Positions 8,607 to 16,984 of a stretch of 64,000 nucleotides of DNA are shown here, piece after piece. The translations under genes and the position numbers were made by a program. The stretch is taken from assembly GCF_039524015.1 (NCBI RefSeq), contig NZ_BAAAGF010000001.1, positions 1 to 64,000 of the forward strand, given 5' to 3'. Below the pieces are notes generated by a model. That model did no database searches. It was not told where the DNA came from and saw only the letters and a list, made by a program, of their open reading frames with translations. The stretch comes from Gaetbulibacter_B jejuensis (GTDB lineage: Bacteria; Bacteroidota; Bacteroidia; Flavobacteriales; Flavobacteriaceae). Every line of letters starts with the position of its first letter. The first letter of the stretch is position 1.

Positions 8607-9770
8607 TTAATTATTTTGAGCATAGCTTGGAACGCCTTGAATTTGGTTCCAAACCTTGATTTTATCATCTTTTGTAACTCCTTTTTTAATTTCAACGTGA
8701 ATACCATCGCTAATTCCTAGCTCTACATCTTTGCGTTCAAACTGTTGGTCACCAGTTTCAATCTCAACGAATGGTTGTTTAGTTTCAGAATCGTATTGCA
8801 CCAAAGCTTCTTTAACCGCTAAAACTTTTTCAGCTTTTTCTAAAATAATAGATGCATTAGCACTTAAACCTGCTCTAATAAAAGTAGAATCGACAGTTTT
8901 TAAAGAGCCTTTTATTTCAAACTGAATAGCGCCATTTTCTTCAACTCCTTTTGGAGCAATGTAATCTAAAACAGCATCAAATTTTTTGTTTTCAATAGCT
9001 CCAACCGTAATTTCAAGTGGTAACCCTTCTTTAATTTTTCCTACTTCACTTTCGTCTACTTTTCCTTCAAAAATCATTTTTTTAACATCAGCCAATGAAG
9101 CAATTGAAGTTCCTTCGTTAAAGTTATTAGCTTCAATAACTTGGTTTCCTTCTTTTACAGGAACATCTAACACCATTCCTGAAACTGTTGCTCTTACTTG
9201 AGTTTGTGCAATATTACCCAAACCACTAGTAGTTCCTGTTTTAATAATATCATAGTTTTGTCTAGCAGAATTCACATTAATTCTTGCTTGCTCAACACTT
9301 TGTTTCGTTTGTAGATACGTGTTTTTTACAGCTTCAAAATCATTTGCTGAAATAACTCCTTTTTCAAACAACGCTTTTTGACGGTCGTAATTCGCTTGTT
9401 GCGTCTCTAGGTTTATTTGTGCAGTTTGAAGTGCTGTTTGGTTTGTAGCAATACTGTTTTTTGCACTTGTTAAAGAAGATACATTTGGTATTACTCTAAT
9501 TTGAGCAATTAAATCACCTGACTTTACATACTCACCAGCTTCAATAAAAACTTCTTCTATAACTCCAGAAATATTAGGTTTAATCAAGACCTCTTCTTTA
9601 GGCACAATGCTTCCTGTTGCAACGGTTTTTACAACAATAGTCTCTTCAGATGGAAGTTCAGTAGTATACGTTATTGGATTTTCACTGTTTTTTTGCCACA
9701 AATAATATAATGCTGCAGCAAATACAAGTACAATAACTACTAATGCGATTACGGTTTTGGTTCTTTTCAT
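8607..9770 (-). CDS. HlyD/MacA-like periplasmic adaptor (first adaptor of the operon)
   Basis: The 387-residue protein has one N-terminal membrane helix (about 7-25), lipoyl halves (SGVIEEVFIEAGEYVKSGD and VSGMVLDVPVKEGNQV), a hairpin (about 85-165, with KALFEKGVISANDFE) and a beta-barrel region. Membrane fusion proteins of this kind link an ABC-type MacB-like permease to a TolC channel, and both partners are encoded in the same operon. It lies 22 bases after the permease at 9793-11052. It differs from the second adaptor in length and tail, so the two may form mixed rings or serve different permeases. Confidence 0.9.
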   Translation of the reverse strand: MKRTKTVIALVVIVLVFAAALYYLWQKNSENPITYTTELPSEETIVVKTVATGSIVPKEEVLIKPNISGVIEEVFIEAGEYVKSGDLIAQIRVIPNVSSLTSAKNSIATNQTALQTAQINLETQQANYDRQKALFEKGVISANDFEAVKNTYLQTKQSVEQARINVNSARQNYDIIKTGTTSGLGNIAQTQVRATVSGMVLDVPVKEGNQVIEANNFNEGTSIASLADVKKMIFEGKVDESEVGKIKEGLPLEITVGAIENKKFDAVLDYIAPKGVEENGAIQFEIKGSLKTVDSTFIRAGLSANASIILEKAEKVLAVKEALVQYDSETKQPFVEIETGDQQFERKDVELGISDGIHVEIKKGVTKDDKIKVWNQIQGVPSYAQNN

Positions 9771-9792
9771 GATTATGGTTGATATTTATTTT

Positions 9793-11052
9793 TTATTCTA
9801 TTCTTAAAGCGTCTACAGGTTTCATCTTTGTGGCGCTATTTGCTGGTATTAAACCTGCTAAAAGTCCTGAAACCACTAATATTATTAAAGCTGTAAAAAC
9901 AACTGTCATACTAACGCTAGGGTTGGCAAAATTGTCTACAGGTCCACTCATATCCAAAAGGTAATTTAACACCCAAATAATAAGTGCTGAAAATGAAATA
10001 CCAACCATACCTGAAAGGATAGTTAATATTAAACTTTCTTGTAAGATTTGTCCTTTTATAGTCCATGGAGAAGCACCTAATGCTCTACGCACACCTATTT
10101 CTTTTGTGCGTTCTTTAACTACAATAAGCATAATGTTACTAATACCAATAATACCTGACATTAGTACTAATGCGCCAACAAAGTAACCAACAATAGTTAA
10201 AATTGTAAACAGTCCATTAATGCGCTCAAACTGTTCTGATAAGTCCCAGTGTCCTATTGCTCTATCATCATCTGGTGCTACTGTATGTCTCGATTTCATT
10301 AAATCAAAAACTTGCTGTTTTATAGATGTAATAGGAACTCCATCAACAGCTGTAATAGCCATCCAACCTACTCTATCTCCTCTATTGAATGCTTGACCAA
10401 ACGTTGTAAATGGAATATAAATGGTATTGGCATCTTGCTCATTGTCGCCTTGGCTGTTACTCATTTTAAAAGTACCAACCACCATAAAGTTTACACCATT
10501 AATTTTCACATAACTCCCTAATACTTCCTCATCTTTATCATAAAGACTTTTAATAACATCTGTACCAATAACACAAACTTTACGCTTAGAATTGATATCA
10601 GAATAACTTACAAAACGCCCTTGAAGGATATCCATAGGTTGTTGCTTTATATACTCAGGGTAATCACCATAAATTTCAAAAGCTCCAGTTTTAGTACCTC
10701 GTATCACGTTATTTGCACCTTGAAACCCTCCTAATTGGTTTCTTGGAGATACATATTTTAGATTTGGTATTTCTGATTTTAATGCTGCAACATCATCTAA
10801 TTTATAATTGAAATAACGTCCTTTTGGAAGTCCTTTATAAGGTTTAGATGTTCCTTGTGTCCACATAAACATGGAATTGGTAGCGAAGTTTCCAAAATCG
10901 GCAGTTACACCATTTTTAAGTCCATTGGTTAAAGCTAGAAGTAGTACTAAAATTGTAATACCCCAAAACACACCAAAAGCGGTTAAAAACGTTCTGAATT
11001 TATTAGCAGTAAGCGCTTGTAATATTTCGTCCCAACGGTCTCTATTAAACAT
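9793..11052 (-). CDS. MacB-like ABC transporter permease (second copy)
   Basis: The 419-residue protein has the MacB layout without its own ATPase: one N-terminal helix (about 20-45), a large periplasmic domain (about 45-275), then three C-terminal helices of FtsX type (about 285-415). The cytoplasmic motif VKERTKEIGVRRALGASP at about residues 310-327 marks the family. It begins with RWDEILQALTANKFRTFLTAFGVFWGI, matching its neighbour at 11054-12298 in overall pattern. Pairing with the separate ATPase at 12291-12992 would make a MacB-type mechanotransmission exporter. The substrate cannot be told. Confidence 0.92.
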   Translation of the reverse strand: MFNRDRWDEILQALTANKFRTFLTAFGVFWGITILVLLLALTNGLKNGVTADFGNFATNSMFMWTQGTSKPYKGLPKGRYFNYKLDDVAALKSEIPNLKYVSPRNQLGGFQGANNVIRGTKTGAFEIYGDYPEYIKQQPMDILQGRFVSYSDINSKRKVCVIGTDVIKSLYDKDEEVLGSYVKINGVNFMVVGTFKMSNSQGDNEQDANTIYIPFTTFGQAFNRGDRVGWMAITAVDGVPITSIKQQVFDLMKSRHTVAPDDDRAIGHWDLSEQFERINGLFTILTIVGYFVGALVLMSGIIGISNIMLIVVKERTKEIGVRRALGASPWTIKGQILQESLILTILSGMVGISFSALIIWVLNYLLDMSGPVDNFANPSVSMTVVFTALIILVVSGLLAGLIPANSATKMKPVDALRIE

Positions 11053-11053
11053 A

Positions 11054-12298
11054 CTATTCGTCTCTTAATGCAATGATTGGTTTTATTTTTGCAGCTCTGT
11101 AAGCTGGAATAAATCCTGCTACAGCACCAGCAAACACTAGCAAGAACACAGTTGTTAATGCTATATTGAAATCGACTTGAGGATACTTAATAAAATCGCT
11201 TTGAACTTGTGGACCAACCAATTCTAACAAGCCAAGACCAAAGATTAGTCCAAATAAACCTGCAAACATAGTTACAAAAACAGCTTCTTGAAGAATCATC
11301 CCTACAATAGACATTGGTAAAGCTCCTAAGGCTTTTCGTATTCCAATTTCTTTTGTACGCTCTTTTACTATAATTAACATGATGTTACCCACTCCAACAA
11401 TCCCTGCAATGATAGTTCCAATACCAACAAACCAAAATACAGCTTTAATGGTGTCAATTAAGGAATAAATCTTTTTAGCTTCTTCTAGAGTGTTATACAC
11501 TCTTACTGCACTTGTATCATCAGGAGCGACAGTGTGGATTTGTTTTATTTGATCTTCAATACCTTTTGAAATGCTTTGAGAAAGCGCTACAGCTTCATCA
11601 AAATTATCAGACATTTTAACTGTAAACAGCATGTTTCTAATATTGTCTCCTGCATTGAATACTTTTTGTGCAGTTGAAATAGGAATATAGGCTTGGTTTT
11701 CTTCGCGTTCTCCTCCTGGATCATAGAATACACCTATAACCTTAAAGTTCATTCCAAAAACAGAGATGTTTTTATCAATTGGGTCTTCGTCTTTGAATAA
11801 GTCGGTTTTTAACTTGTTTCCAATTACTGCTACTTTTTTATTTTCGTTGTAGTCTGATTGATTTACAAATCGTCCCACTGAAATATCAGCATTTTCAATA
11901 AATTGGTGATCTGGCATTACACCTCGAATACGATAATTACCTGACTCTCCTTTATAAGAAATGGTTCCTCCCCAAATAGAGTACAATGAGGTTTCATATT
12001 CAATATAATCTTCATACTTCTGAGAAATCATATCGAAGTTATCGTTTTTAAGCTGTACGTATCTTCCTGGGTTAAGTCCTTTATACTCTTTAGTAGTTCT
12101 ACCTGTCCATACTGTAATCATGTTTGTAGCATCTTGCTGAAACTGAGAAGTTACACCATTTTCAATACCCTTACTAAAGCCCAAAAGAATGACTAAAATA
12201 AAAATACCAGAAGCCACAGAAAGACCAGTTAAGAAGGTACGAAGTTTGTTTTTTCTTAATGTCTCAAAAATTTCCTGCCAACGTTCAATATCAAACAT
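11054..12298 (-). CDS. MacB-like ABC transporter permease (first copy)
   Basis: This 414-residue permease has an N-terminal helix (about 20-42), a periplasmic MacB domain (about 45-270), and three C-terminal FtsX-type helices with IVKERTKEIGIRKALGALP between the first and second. It overlaps the ATPase gene by eight bases and is separated from the next permease by one base, so the three are translationally linked. Together the two permeases could form a heterodimer on one ATPase dimer, a form common in Bacteroidota where MacB functions are split over several genes. Confidence 0.92.
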   Translation of the reverse strand: MFDIERWQEIFETLRKNKLRTFLTGLSVASGIFILVILLGFSKGIENGVTSQFQQDATNMITVWTGRTTKEYKGLNPGRYVQLKNDNFDMISQKYEDYIEYETSLYSIWGGTISYKGESGNYRIRGVMPDHQFIENADISVGRFVNQSDYNENKKVAVIGNKLKTDLFKDEDPIDKNISVFGMNFKVIGVFYDPGGEREENQAYIPISTAQKVFNAGDNIRNMLFTVKMSDNFDEAVALSQSISKGIEDQIKQIHTVAPDDTSAVRVYNTLEEAKKIYSLIDTIKAVFWFVGIGTIIAGIVGVGNIMLIIVKERTKEIGIRKALGALPMSIVGMILQEAVFVTMFAGLFGLIFGLGLLELVGPQVQSDFIKYPQVDFNIALTTVFLLVFAGAVAGFIPAYRAAKIKPIIALRDE

Positions 12299-12992
12299 AT
12301 TGGGATGCTCTTACTTGTTCAACAGTACTATCATCAATAATCACACCATCTTTGAGGTTTACAATACGCTTAGTCATATTAGCAATATCGTTCTCATGGG
12401 TTACAACCAATATGGTTTTTCCTTCGTCGTTAATACCTTGTATTAACTCCATAACTTCATAAGATGTTTTAGTATCTAATGCTCCTGTAGGCTCATCGGC
12501 TAAAAGTACTTTTGGGTCACTTGCAAGAGCTCTTGCTATTGCTACACGTTGTTTTTGACCACCAGAAAGTTCGCTAGGTAAATGATGCGACCATTGTGCT
12601 AGTCCTACCTTTTCTAGATAATGCTCTGCTTTTTCAATACGCTCTTTTCGTTTTATGTTTTGATAATACAATGGCAATGCTACATTGTCTAAAGCGCTCT
12701 TGTAGTTTATTAAGTTGAATGATTGAAATATGAATCCTAAAAATTCATTACGGTATTTTGCGGCAACTTTTTCGTTTAGGTTTTTAATTGGAAAGCCATC
12801 AAGAATATATTGTCCTGTATCTGCCTCGTCCAACATTCCTAAAATATTAAGCAAGGTTGATTTACCTGATCCTGACGATCCCATAATGGAAACCAATTCG
12901 CCTTCTTTTACTTCAAAATTTATGCCTTTTAAAACGTGAAGAGAATTACTCCCCATGTGATAAGATTTATGTAAATCTTTTATCTGTATCAT
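12291..12992 (-). CDS. ABC transporter ATP-binding protein (LolD/MacB type)
   Basis: The 233-residue ATPase has all the nucleotide-binding motifs: Walker A GSSGSGKSTL (about 39-48), Q-loop FIFQSFNLI, signature LSGGQKQRVAIARAL (about 142-156), Walker B VLLADEPT and the switch His in VVTHEND. It energises the two permeases that follow. It is the first gene of the operon and has a good promoter 32 bases upstream. MacB-type and LolD-type ATPases look alike; the adaptor and TolC genes in the same operon favour export rather than lipoprotein release. Confidence 0.95.
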   Translation of the reverse strand: MIQIKDLHKSYHMGSNSLHVLKGINFEVKEGELVSIMGSSGSGKSTLLNILGMLDEADTGQYILDGFPIKNLNEKVAAKYRNEFLGFIFQSFNLINYKSALDNVALPLYYQNIKRKERIEKAEHYLEKVGLAQWSHHLPSELSGGQKQRVAIARALASDPKVLLADEPTGALDTKTSYEVMELIQGINDEGKTILVVTHENDIANMTKRIVNLKDGVIIDDSTVEQVRASQYV

Positions 12993-13023
12993 TTATAGAT
13001 GGTTAATTCTATACAATGTTACA

Positions 13024-13052
13024 CAAAACTAAAATTGTTTTATACTAACAAA
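13024..13052 (-). promoter_or_regulatory. Promoter of the seven-gene efflux operon
   Basis: On the minus strand TTTG (13049-13052) and TAGTTTTG (13024-13031) are separated by 17 bases, matching the Bacteroidota -33/-7 pattern. The predicted leader to the ATG at 12992 is about 25 bases. Confidence 0.6.
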
Positions 13053-13128
13053 TTGTTAAGAATAATTTTGATTGATATTAAATAAGACTGTTGAAATCTA
13101 AAAATGTTACAGTTGCAGTTAAATCTTT

Positions 13129-13359
13129 TTATGAAGTTTTTTTCTGTCTAAAAAATTTCCAGTAAATAATAAAGCCTAATCCTGCTACCAAAATATAAGG
13201 AATAGCCATAAGATAAACAATGCCATCATTAACACCTTGAGCTGCTTGTTGCCCTTCTTCGCTTTCTAAAACCGCTCTACACATTGCACATTGTGCATTT
13301 ACTGTTTGATAAAAAACAGTAGCAAAAAACAGTATAAAAGCAAGCTTTAGTTTAGACAT
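13129..13359 (-). CDS. Small exported membrane protein with a CxxC motif, oxidase-linked
   Basis: The 76-residue product has a signal peptide (1-22), then Q23-C24-A-M-C27-R at the start of the mature protein, a short acidic and polar part, and one membrane helix (about 50-68) with a basic end. The cysteine pair would face the periplasm. I know no function for it. It overlaps the DUF420 gene by eight bases and ends the operon with SCO and DUF420, so a part in copper handling or oxidase assembly is likely by context only. Confidence 0.8.
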   Translation of the reverse strand: MSKLKLAFILFFATVFYQTVNAQCAMCRAVLESEEGQQAAQGVNDGIVYLMAIPYILVAGLGFIIYWKFFRQKKTS

Positions 13360-13897
13360 AATATGGAGAAATCATAACATACACAATAACACCAGTAATT
13401 GCAACATACAACCACAAAGGAAATGTGATTCGTGCTATTTTTTTATGTCTATCAAAGTTTTTAGCAATTGCTCTTACATAAGTAATTAGCACAAAAGGAA
13501 TGATGATTATTGACAGTAAAATGTGTGTTATTAAAATAAAGTAATAGAAATATTTAATAGCTCCTTCTCCTCCAAACTTTGTAGAATCACTAGTCATGTG
13601 ATAAGCAACATACATAAGTAAAAATAGTACTGATAAAAAGATAGCGAACTTCATTAAGCGTTCGTGAAGCTTTATTCTTTTGCCTTTAATAGCCCAAAAA
13701 GCTATAAGTAACACTACAGCAGTTACTGCGTTAATAGCAGCATAAATTGGAGGCAAAAATGTGAGTGGTTCAACATCAAACCCAAGCTCTCTTAGATTAA
13801 TTCCAAAAAGGGCTGCAACTGCTATTGGAATAACAATTGACAAAATTACTATCAACTTATTGTACTTTTTTTCTGCTTGTAGGTTAGTGTTTCCCAT
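13352..13897 (-). CDS. DUF420 membrane protein
   Basis: The 181-residue protein has five likely membrane helices (about 15-32, 48-67, 82-100, 115-140 and 155-176) and conserved histidines in or next to helices (HMTSD near 101, ITHILL near 123, DRHKKIAR near 150). This is the DUF420 pattern, found in many bacteria next to SCO and cytochrome oxidase genes; the biochemical role is not settled. It shares one base with the stop of the SCO gene and overlaps the CxxC mini-protein gene, indicating tight co-translation. Confidence 0.9.
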   Translation of the reverse strand: MGNTNLQAEKKYNKLIVILSIVIPIAVAALFGINLRELGFDVEPLTFLPPIYAAINAVTAVVLLIAFWAIKGKRIKLHERLMKFAIFLSVLFLLMYVAYHMTSDSTKFGGEGAIKYFYYFILITHILLSIIIIPFVLITYVRAIAKNFDRHKKIARITFPLWLYVAITGVIVYVMISPYYV

Positions 13898-14643
13898 TAT
13901 TCTTTTAATAGTTTAGCAATGTCTTCTTTTAACATTGTTATTTGTTGTGTTTTACCGTCTTCGTCAGTTTGCTCTTCTTCTGAAATTATACCTTCGTAAT
14001 AGATTAAAGGATTACCTTCAATAACTCTAGATCTAATAAATCCGTTTTTATCAATTAAAGCAAAATTACCTGAGTGTTCAAAACCGCCTTCTACCTCTTT
14101 ATTTTCTGAAGCATATATATAAAAACCTTCATTTGCTAATTTATAAATATCATCTCGTTCTCCAGTCATTAAATGCCAATTAGGGTTTATTATCCCGTAA
14201 TTATCAGCATAGGCTTTTAATACTTCAGGTGTATCATTTTCAGGATTTATAGTAAATGATGCTACACCAAAATTATCAAACCCTTTAAATGCATTTTGAA
14301 CTTGAACAAGGTTTCTATTCATTCTTGGGCAAATTGTAGGACAAGTAGTAAAAAAGAACTCTACAACATACACTTTACCTTCGTAATCTTTGTTGGTTAC
14401 TGTATTACCATTGTGGTCAGTGAAACTAAAATCTGGCACTTTTTTAGGTGAACCATCAGGATTTTTTATAAATATTAAATCAGAGGTATAAGCATCTTTC
14501 TCTTTTGTTTGGTCACTACGACTTTCATTTCTGGTTACATCATCATTTGAAATTCTATCTATAATTCTTGGTATAAAATAAATACCAAAAACTAGAATTA
14601 TAAATGCGATACCTATGTAAGAATAATTAGTTTTCTTGCTCAT
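13897..14643 (-). CDS. SCO1/SenC family copper chaperone
   Basis: The 248-residue protein is anchored by one N-terminal helix (about 8-26) and has a thioredoxin fold outside the membrane. C101-P-T-I-C105 and H190 form the copper site known from the SCO family, which inserts Cu into the CuA centre of CoxB. All three ligands are present, so it should be active. It overlaps the upstream cysteine-free SCO-like gene by 17 bases and shares its final base with DUF420. CoxB, the expected client, is encoded at 38796-39851. Confidence 0.95.
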   Translation of the reverse strand: MSKKTNYSYIGIAFIILVFGIYFIPRIIDRISNDDVTRNESRSDQTKEKDAYTSDLIFIKNPDGSPKKVPDFSFTDHNGNTVTNKDYEGKVYVVEFFFTTCPTICPRMNRNLVQVQNAFKGFDNFGVASFTINPENDTPEVLKAYADNYGIINPNWHLMTGERDDIYKLANEGFYIYASENKEVEGGFEHSGNFALIDKNGFIRSRVIEGNPLIYYEGIISEEEQTDEDGKTQQITMLKEDIAKLLKE

Positions 14644-15343
14644 TGTTGTTTATTTCGTTAGCTCTTCGCTGCGAGGAGTCAAAGTTTCCTTTACGTTTTT
14701 CTCTATACTCTGTAAATAGTACTCGCAAATCATCGGCTCCCATTTTATTTTTTAATTGGTCTACCTCAATACAATTGTATGATGATAATCCATAAACTGG
14801 TTTATTACTAGCAATTTCATTATCTGTTCTATCATCCAATCGTCCTCTTTGAGACAAATCAGTATCTACTATAAACACGTTACTTGTTGCTAAGTTAGCA
14901 TCTAAAACTGTATTGGTTTTTAAGCTATTAAACAAGTTGTTAATTTCACCTTCTTTTAAATACACAAAATGCCAAAATCTCAAATCTTCATAAAGTGCTA
15001 TTTCTTTATATAGTTGTTGTGCTTCAGCTTTTGCTTCTTCAGTCACTAAAACCACTATTTGGAATTTTTTAAAGCCTTTAAACTTATCATAAATAAGTTC
15101 TTTAAGGTTGGATGCTTCTGTAGCTTTTTCCATAGGCTTTTTACCAAAGAACGCTAAAACAGTAAGGTGGTCTTTTAACTGAATTTGCAACTCATTAGTT
15201 GCAGAAAGCTCTCTTACATTTTCTTTTACAATGTCTAATGTGTTGTAGTTTTCTTTAGAAATTGACATTATAAGAACAAAAAAAACTGGAAGGAAAAATA
15301 AAACTCCAAGAATTAAAGGTTTTTTGTATGATTTTTTCTCCAT
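14627..15343 (-). CDS. Membrane-anchored SCO-like protein without copper ligands (unknown)
   Basis: This 238-residue protein has an N-terminal helix (about 11-27) and a soluble domain laid out like SCO: LTVLAFFGKKP where SCO has its CxxxC, a segment VVLVTEEAKAEAQ, and VFIVDTDLSQRGRLDDR where SCO has FALIDKNGFIRSR. The only cysteine (about residue 194) is not in the active-site position. The family link is my inference from order and motif similarity, not a recognised domain. It is the first gene of the operon and overlaps SCO by 17 bases, so it may be a structural partner. Promoter and upstream terminator are present. Confidence 0.75.
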   Translation of the reverse strand: MEKKSYKKPLILGVLFFLPVFFVLIMSISKENYNTLDIVKENVRELSATNELQIQLKDHLTVLAFFGKKPMEKATEASNLKELIYDKFKGFKKFQIVVLVTEEAKAEAQQLYKEIALYEDLRFWHFVYLKEGEINNLFNSLKTNTVLDANLATSNVFIVDTDLSQRGRLDDRTDNEIASNKPVYGLSSYNCIEVDQLKNKMGADDLRVLFTEYREKRKGNFDSSQRRANEINNNEQEN

Positions 15344-15381
15344 TAGGGATTTTGGAATTTTTCTTGTTTTTACTACTAGTG

Positions 15382-15389
15382 CAAAATTA
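15382..15389 (-). promoter_or_regulatory. -7 promoter box of the SCO operon
   Basis: The minus strand reads TAATTTTG directly after the T tract of the preceding terminator, about 39 bases before the ATG at 15343. The -33 region falls inside the terminator stem and has no TTTG. Confidence 0.45.
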
Positions 15390-15416
15390 AAAAAAGGCGG
15401 TTTAAAAACCGCCTTT
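15384..15416 (-). terminator. Rho-independent terminator of the ctaB-coxIII-coxIV cluster
   Basis: AAAGGCGGTTT (15393-15403) pairs with AAACCGCCTTT (15406-15416). On the minus strand the stem is followed by a run of seven T residues. It lies 31 bases after the subunit IV stop. Confidence 0.9.
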
Positions 15417-15446
15417 AAGTAATCTATTTAACAAATAAATTATATG

Positions 15447-15827
15447 TTAAAAATCTCTTTTTATAAAACCAGAAGAATATACTCCTTCAATATATCCACC
15501 TTCTTGTAGTAAGATGAATATTAAATAGCAAATTAAGAATACTCCTGTCCATATTACAGCTCTTCTTAGTCCTTTAGTTTCATCTCTCATGTGCATAAAA
15601 TCCCAAGTGATGTAATATGCTTTTACTATGGTAAGGATGATGAATATCCAGTTTAAGAGTTTCATACCTATTACATGAATTTCTCCCCAACTTGGTTTTA
15701 CTATACCAAGACCTACCTCTATTGCTGTTACAATTGACAATAAGATTAAAACACCCCAAATTTTTTGAGTATTGCTTTTAAACTTTAGTAGTCCTCTAAA
15801 TATTTCTAATTTATGTGCGTGTGCCAT
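15447..15827 (-). CDS. Cytochrome c oxidase subunit IV family protein
   Basis: The 126-residue protein has three membrane helices (about 20-40, 47-68 and 88-112), as in the CyoD/CoxIV-type prokaryotic subunit. The start is histidine-containing (MAHAHKLE). This small subunit stabilises the oxidase and has no cofactors. It follows the long CoxIII gene by 23 bases and ends the transcript before a strong terminator. The assignment rests on size, helix pattern and position, since this family is poorly conserved. Confidence 0.85.
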   Translation of the reverse strand: MAHAHKLEIFRGLLKFKSNTQKIWGVLILLSIVTAIEVGLGIVKPSWGEIHVIGMKLLNWIFIILTIVKAYYITWDFMHMRDETKGLRRAVIWTGVFLICYLIFILLQEGGYIEGVYSSGFIKRDF

Positions 15828-15850
15828 TTTTAATTAAGTTTCTAAATGAA

Positions 15851-16828
15851 TTAAACTAAGTAGAAGAAAGTAAATACAAATACCCAAACTAAATCTACAA
15901 AGTGCCAATAAAGACCTACTTTTTCAACCATTTCGTAGCTTCCTCTTCTTTCATAAGTTCCTAAAATAACATTAAAGAATATAATAATGTTAATTACTAC
16001 ACCTGAAAATACGTGGAATCCGTGAAATCCTGTAATAAAGAAAAAGAAATCTGCAAATAAAGGAGAGCCATACTCATTAACATGAAGATTTGCTCCTTCT
16101 ACCACTAACTTACCGTTTTCTTTAATTTGCTTTAAAGATTCTTCTCTAGATAAAACTGTTTTCTTTCCGTCCTCTGTTAAAGTTTGAGTTCTAACCAACA
16201 CATTTGGGTTTGCCTCAAGACCATTGTATACTTCATCAACTGTATAGCTTGGTAATGTACCTTCGCTTACAAACCAAAGTCCGCTTTTGCGCTCATGTTG
16301 CACTCTTTCTCCATGTTCACTAACTGCAATATCTCTAACAGCAACACGATTACCATCAGTATCTACAAATTGTAAAATGTTTCCTCCATTAGTTTGGATA
16401 GCACCATAATCACCTTTTATAAATGTTGCCCATTCCCATGCTTGCGAACCAACGAATATTAATCCACCAATAATGGTTAAGAACATGTAAATTGTCACTT
16501 TTGCTTTTTTCATATGGTGACCAGCATCAACAGCAAGTACCATTGTAACTGATGACATAATAAGAATAAAGGTCATGAATGCCACATAAATCATAGGATA
16601 ATTCCCATGAAAAAATGGAATGTGAGTAAAAACCTCATCGGCAATTGGCCATGAACCAATAAACTTAAATCTTGAAAATCCGTAGGCTGCTAAAAACCCA
16701 GAAAACGTTAAGGCATCAGATAATATAAAAAACCACATCATCATTTTACCATAGCTAGCTTTAAGAGGCTGATTTCCACCTCCCCAAGTTTTGCCCTCTG
16801 TACCAGTATTTACAACTGTAGTATCCAT
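15851..16828 (-). CDS. Cytochrome c oxidase subunit III with a large soluble insertion
   Basis: The 325-residue protein carries the subunit III signatures: FFILSDALTFSGF (about 33-45), WEWATF (131-136), FFFITGFHGFHVFSG (261-275), and YWHFVDLVWVFVFTFFYLV at the end. Between about 140 and 255, where a compact subunit III has only a short loop, there are roughly 110 polar residues (VRDIAVSEHGERVQHERKS and following). This should form a soluble domain outside the membrane. Subunit III supports proton uptake and stability of CoxA. A -7 box lies just before it, so it may be transcribed separately from ctaB. Confidence 0.93.
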   Translation of the reverse strand: MDTTVVNTGTEGKTWGGGNQPLKASYGKMMMWFFILSDALTFSGFLAAYGFSRFKFIGSWPIADEVFTHIPFFHGNYPMIYVAFMTFILIMSSVTMVLAVDAGHHMKKAKVTIYMFLTIIGGLIFVGSQAWEWATFIKGDYGAIQTNGGNILQFVDTDGNRVAVRDIAVSEHGERVQHERKSGLWFVSEGTLPSYTVDEVYNGLEANPNVLVRTQTLTEDGKKTVLSREESLKQIKENGKLVVEGANLHVNEYGSPLFADFFFFITGFHGFHVFSGVVINIIIFFNVILGTYERRGSYEMVEKVGLYWHFVDLVWVFVFTFFYLV

Positions 16829-16856
16829 ATAAAGCGTTTAGTTTTTAAAAGTTGCA

Positions 16857-16864
16857 CAAAAATA
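16857..16864 (-). promoter_or_regulatory. Possible internal -7 box before the long coxIII gene
   Basis: The minus strand reads TATTTTTG, 29 bases before the ATG at 16828, within a 136-base gap. No -33 TTTG is seen, so this is tentative. Confidence 0.4.
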
Positions 16865-16911
16865 ATCATTTTATTCATCTAAAGAAACATCAAGTAATAA
16901 ATTATACAGAC

Positions 16912-16984
16912 TCTAAATAAATATAAAAGCGATGTTACTTTATCCTTTTGATAGGCAATATAGTCTATCTAAATAAATATAAAA
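16912..16984. repeat. 17-bp direct repeat pair beside a coxIII stop codon
   Basis: TCTAAATAAATATAAAA occurs at 16912-16928 and again at 16968-16984. The second copy encodes the last residues (LYLFR) and stop of the short CoxIII gene; the first lies in the gap just downstream. The match is exact. Confidence 0.8.
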
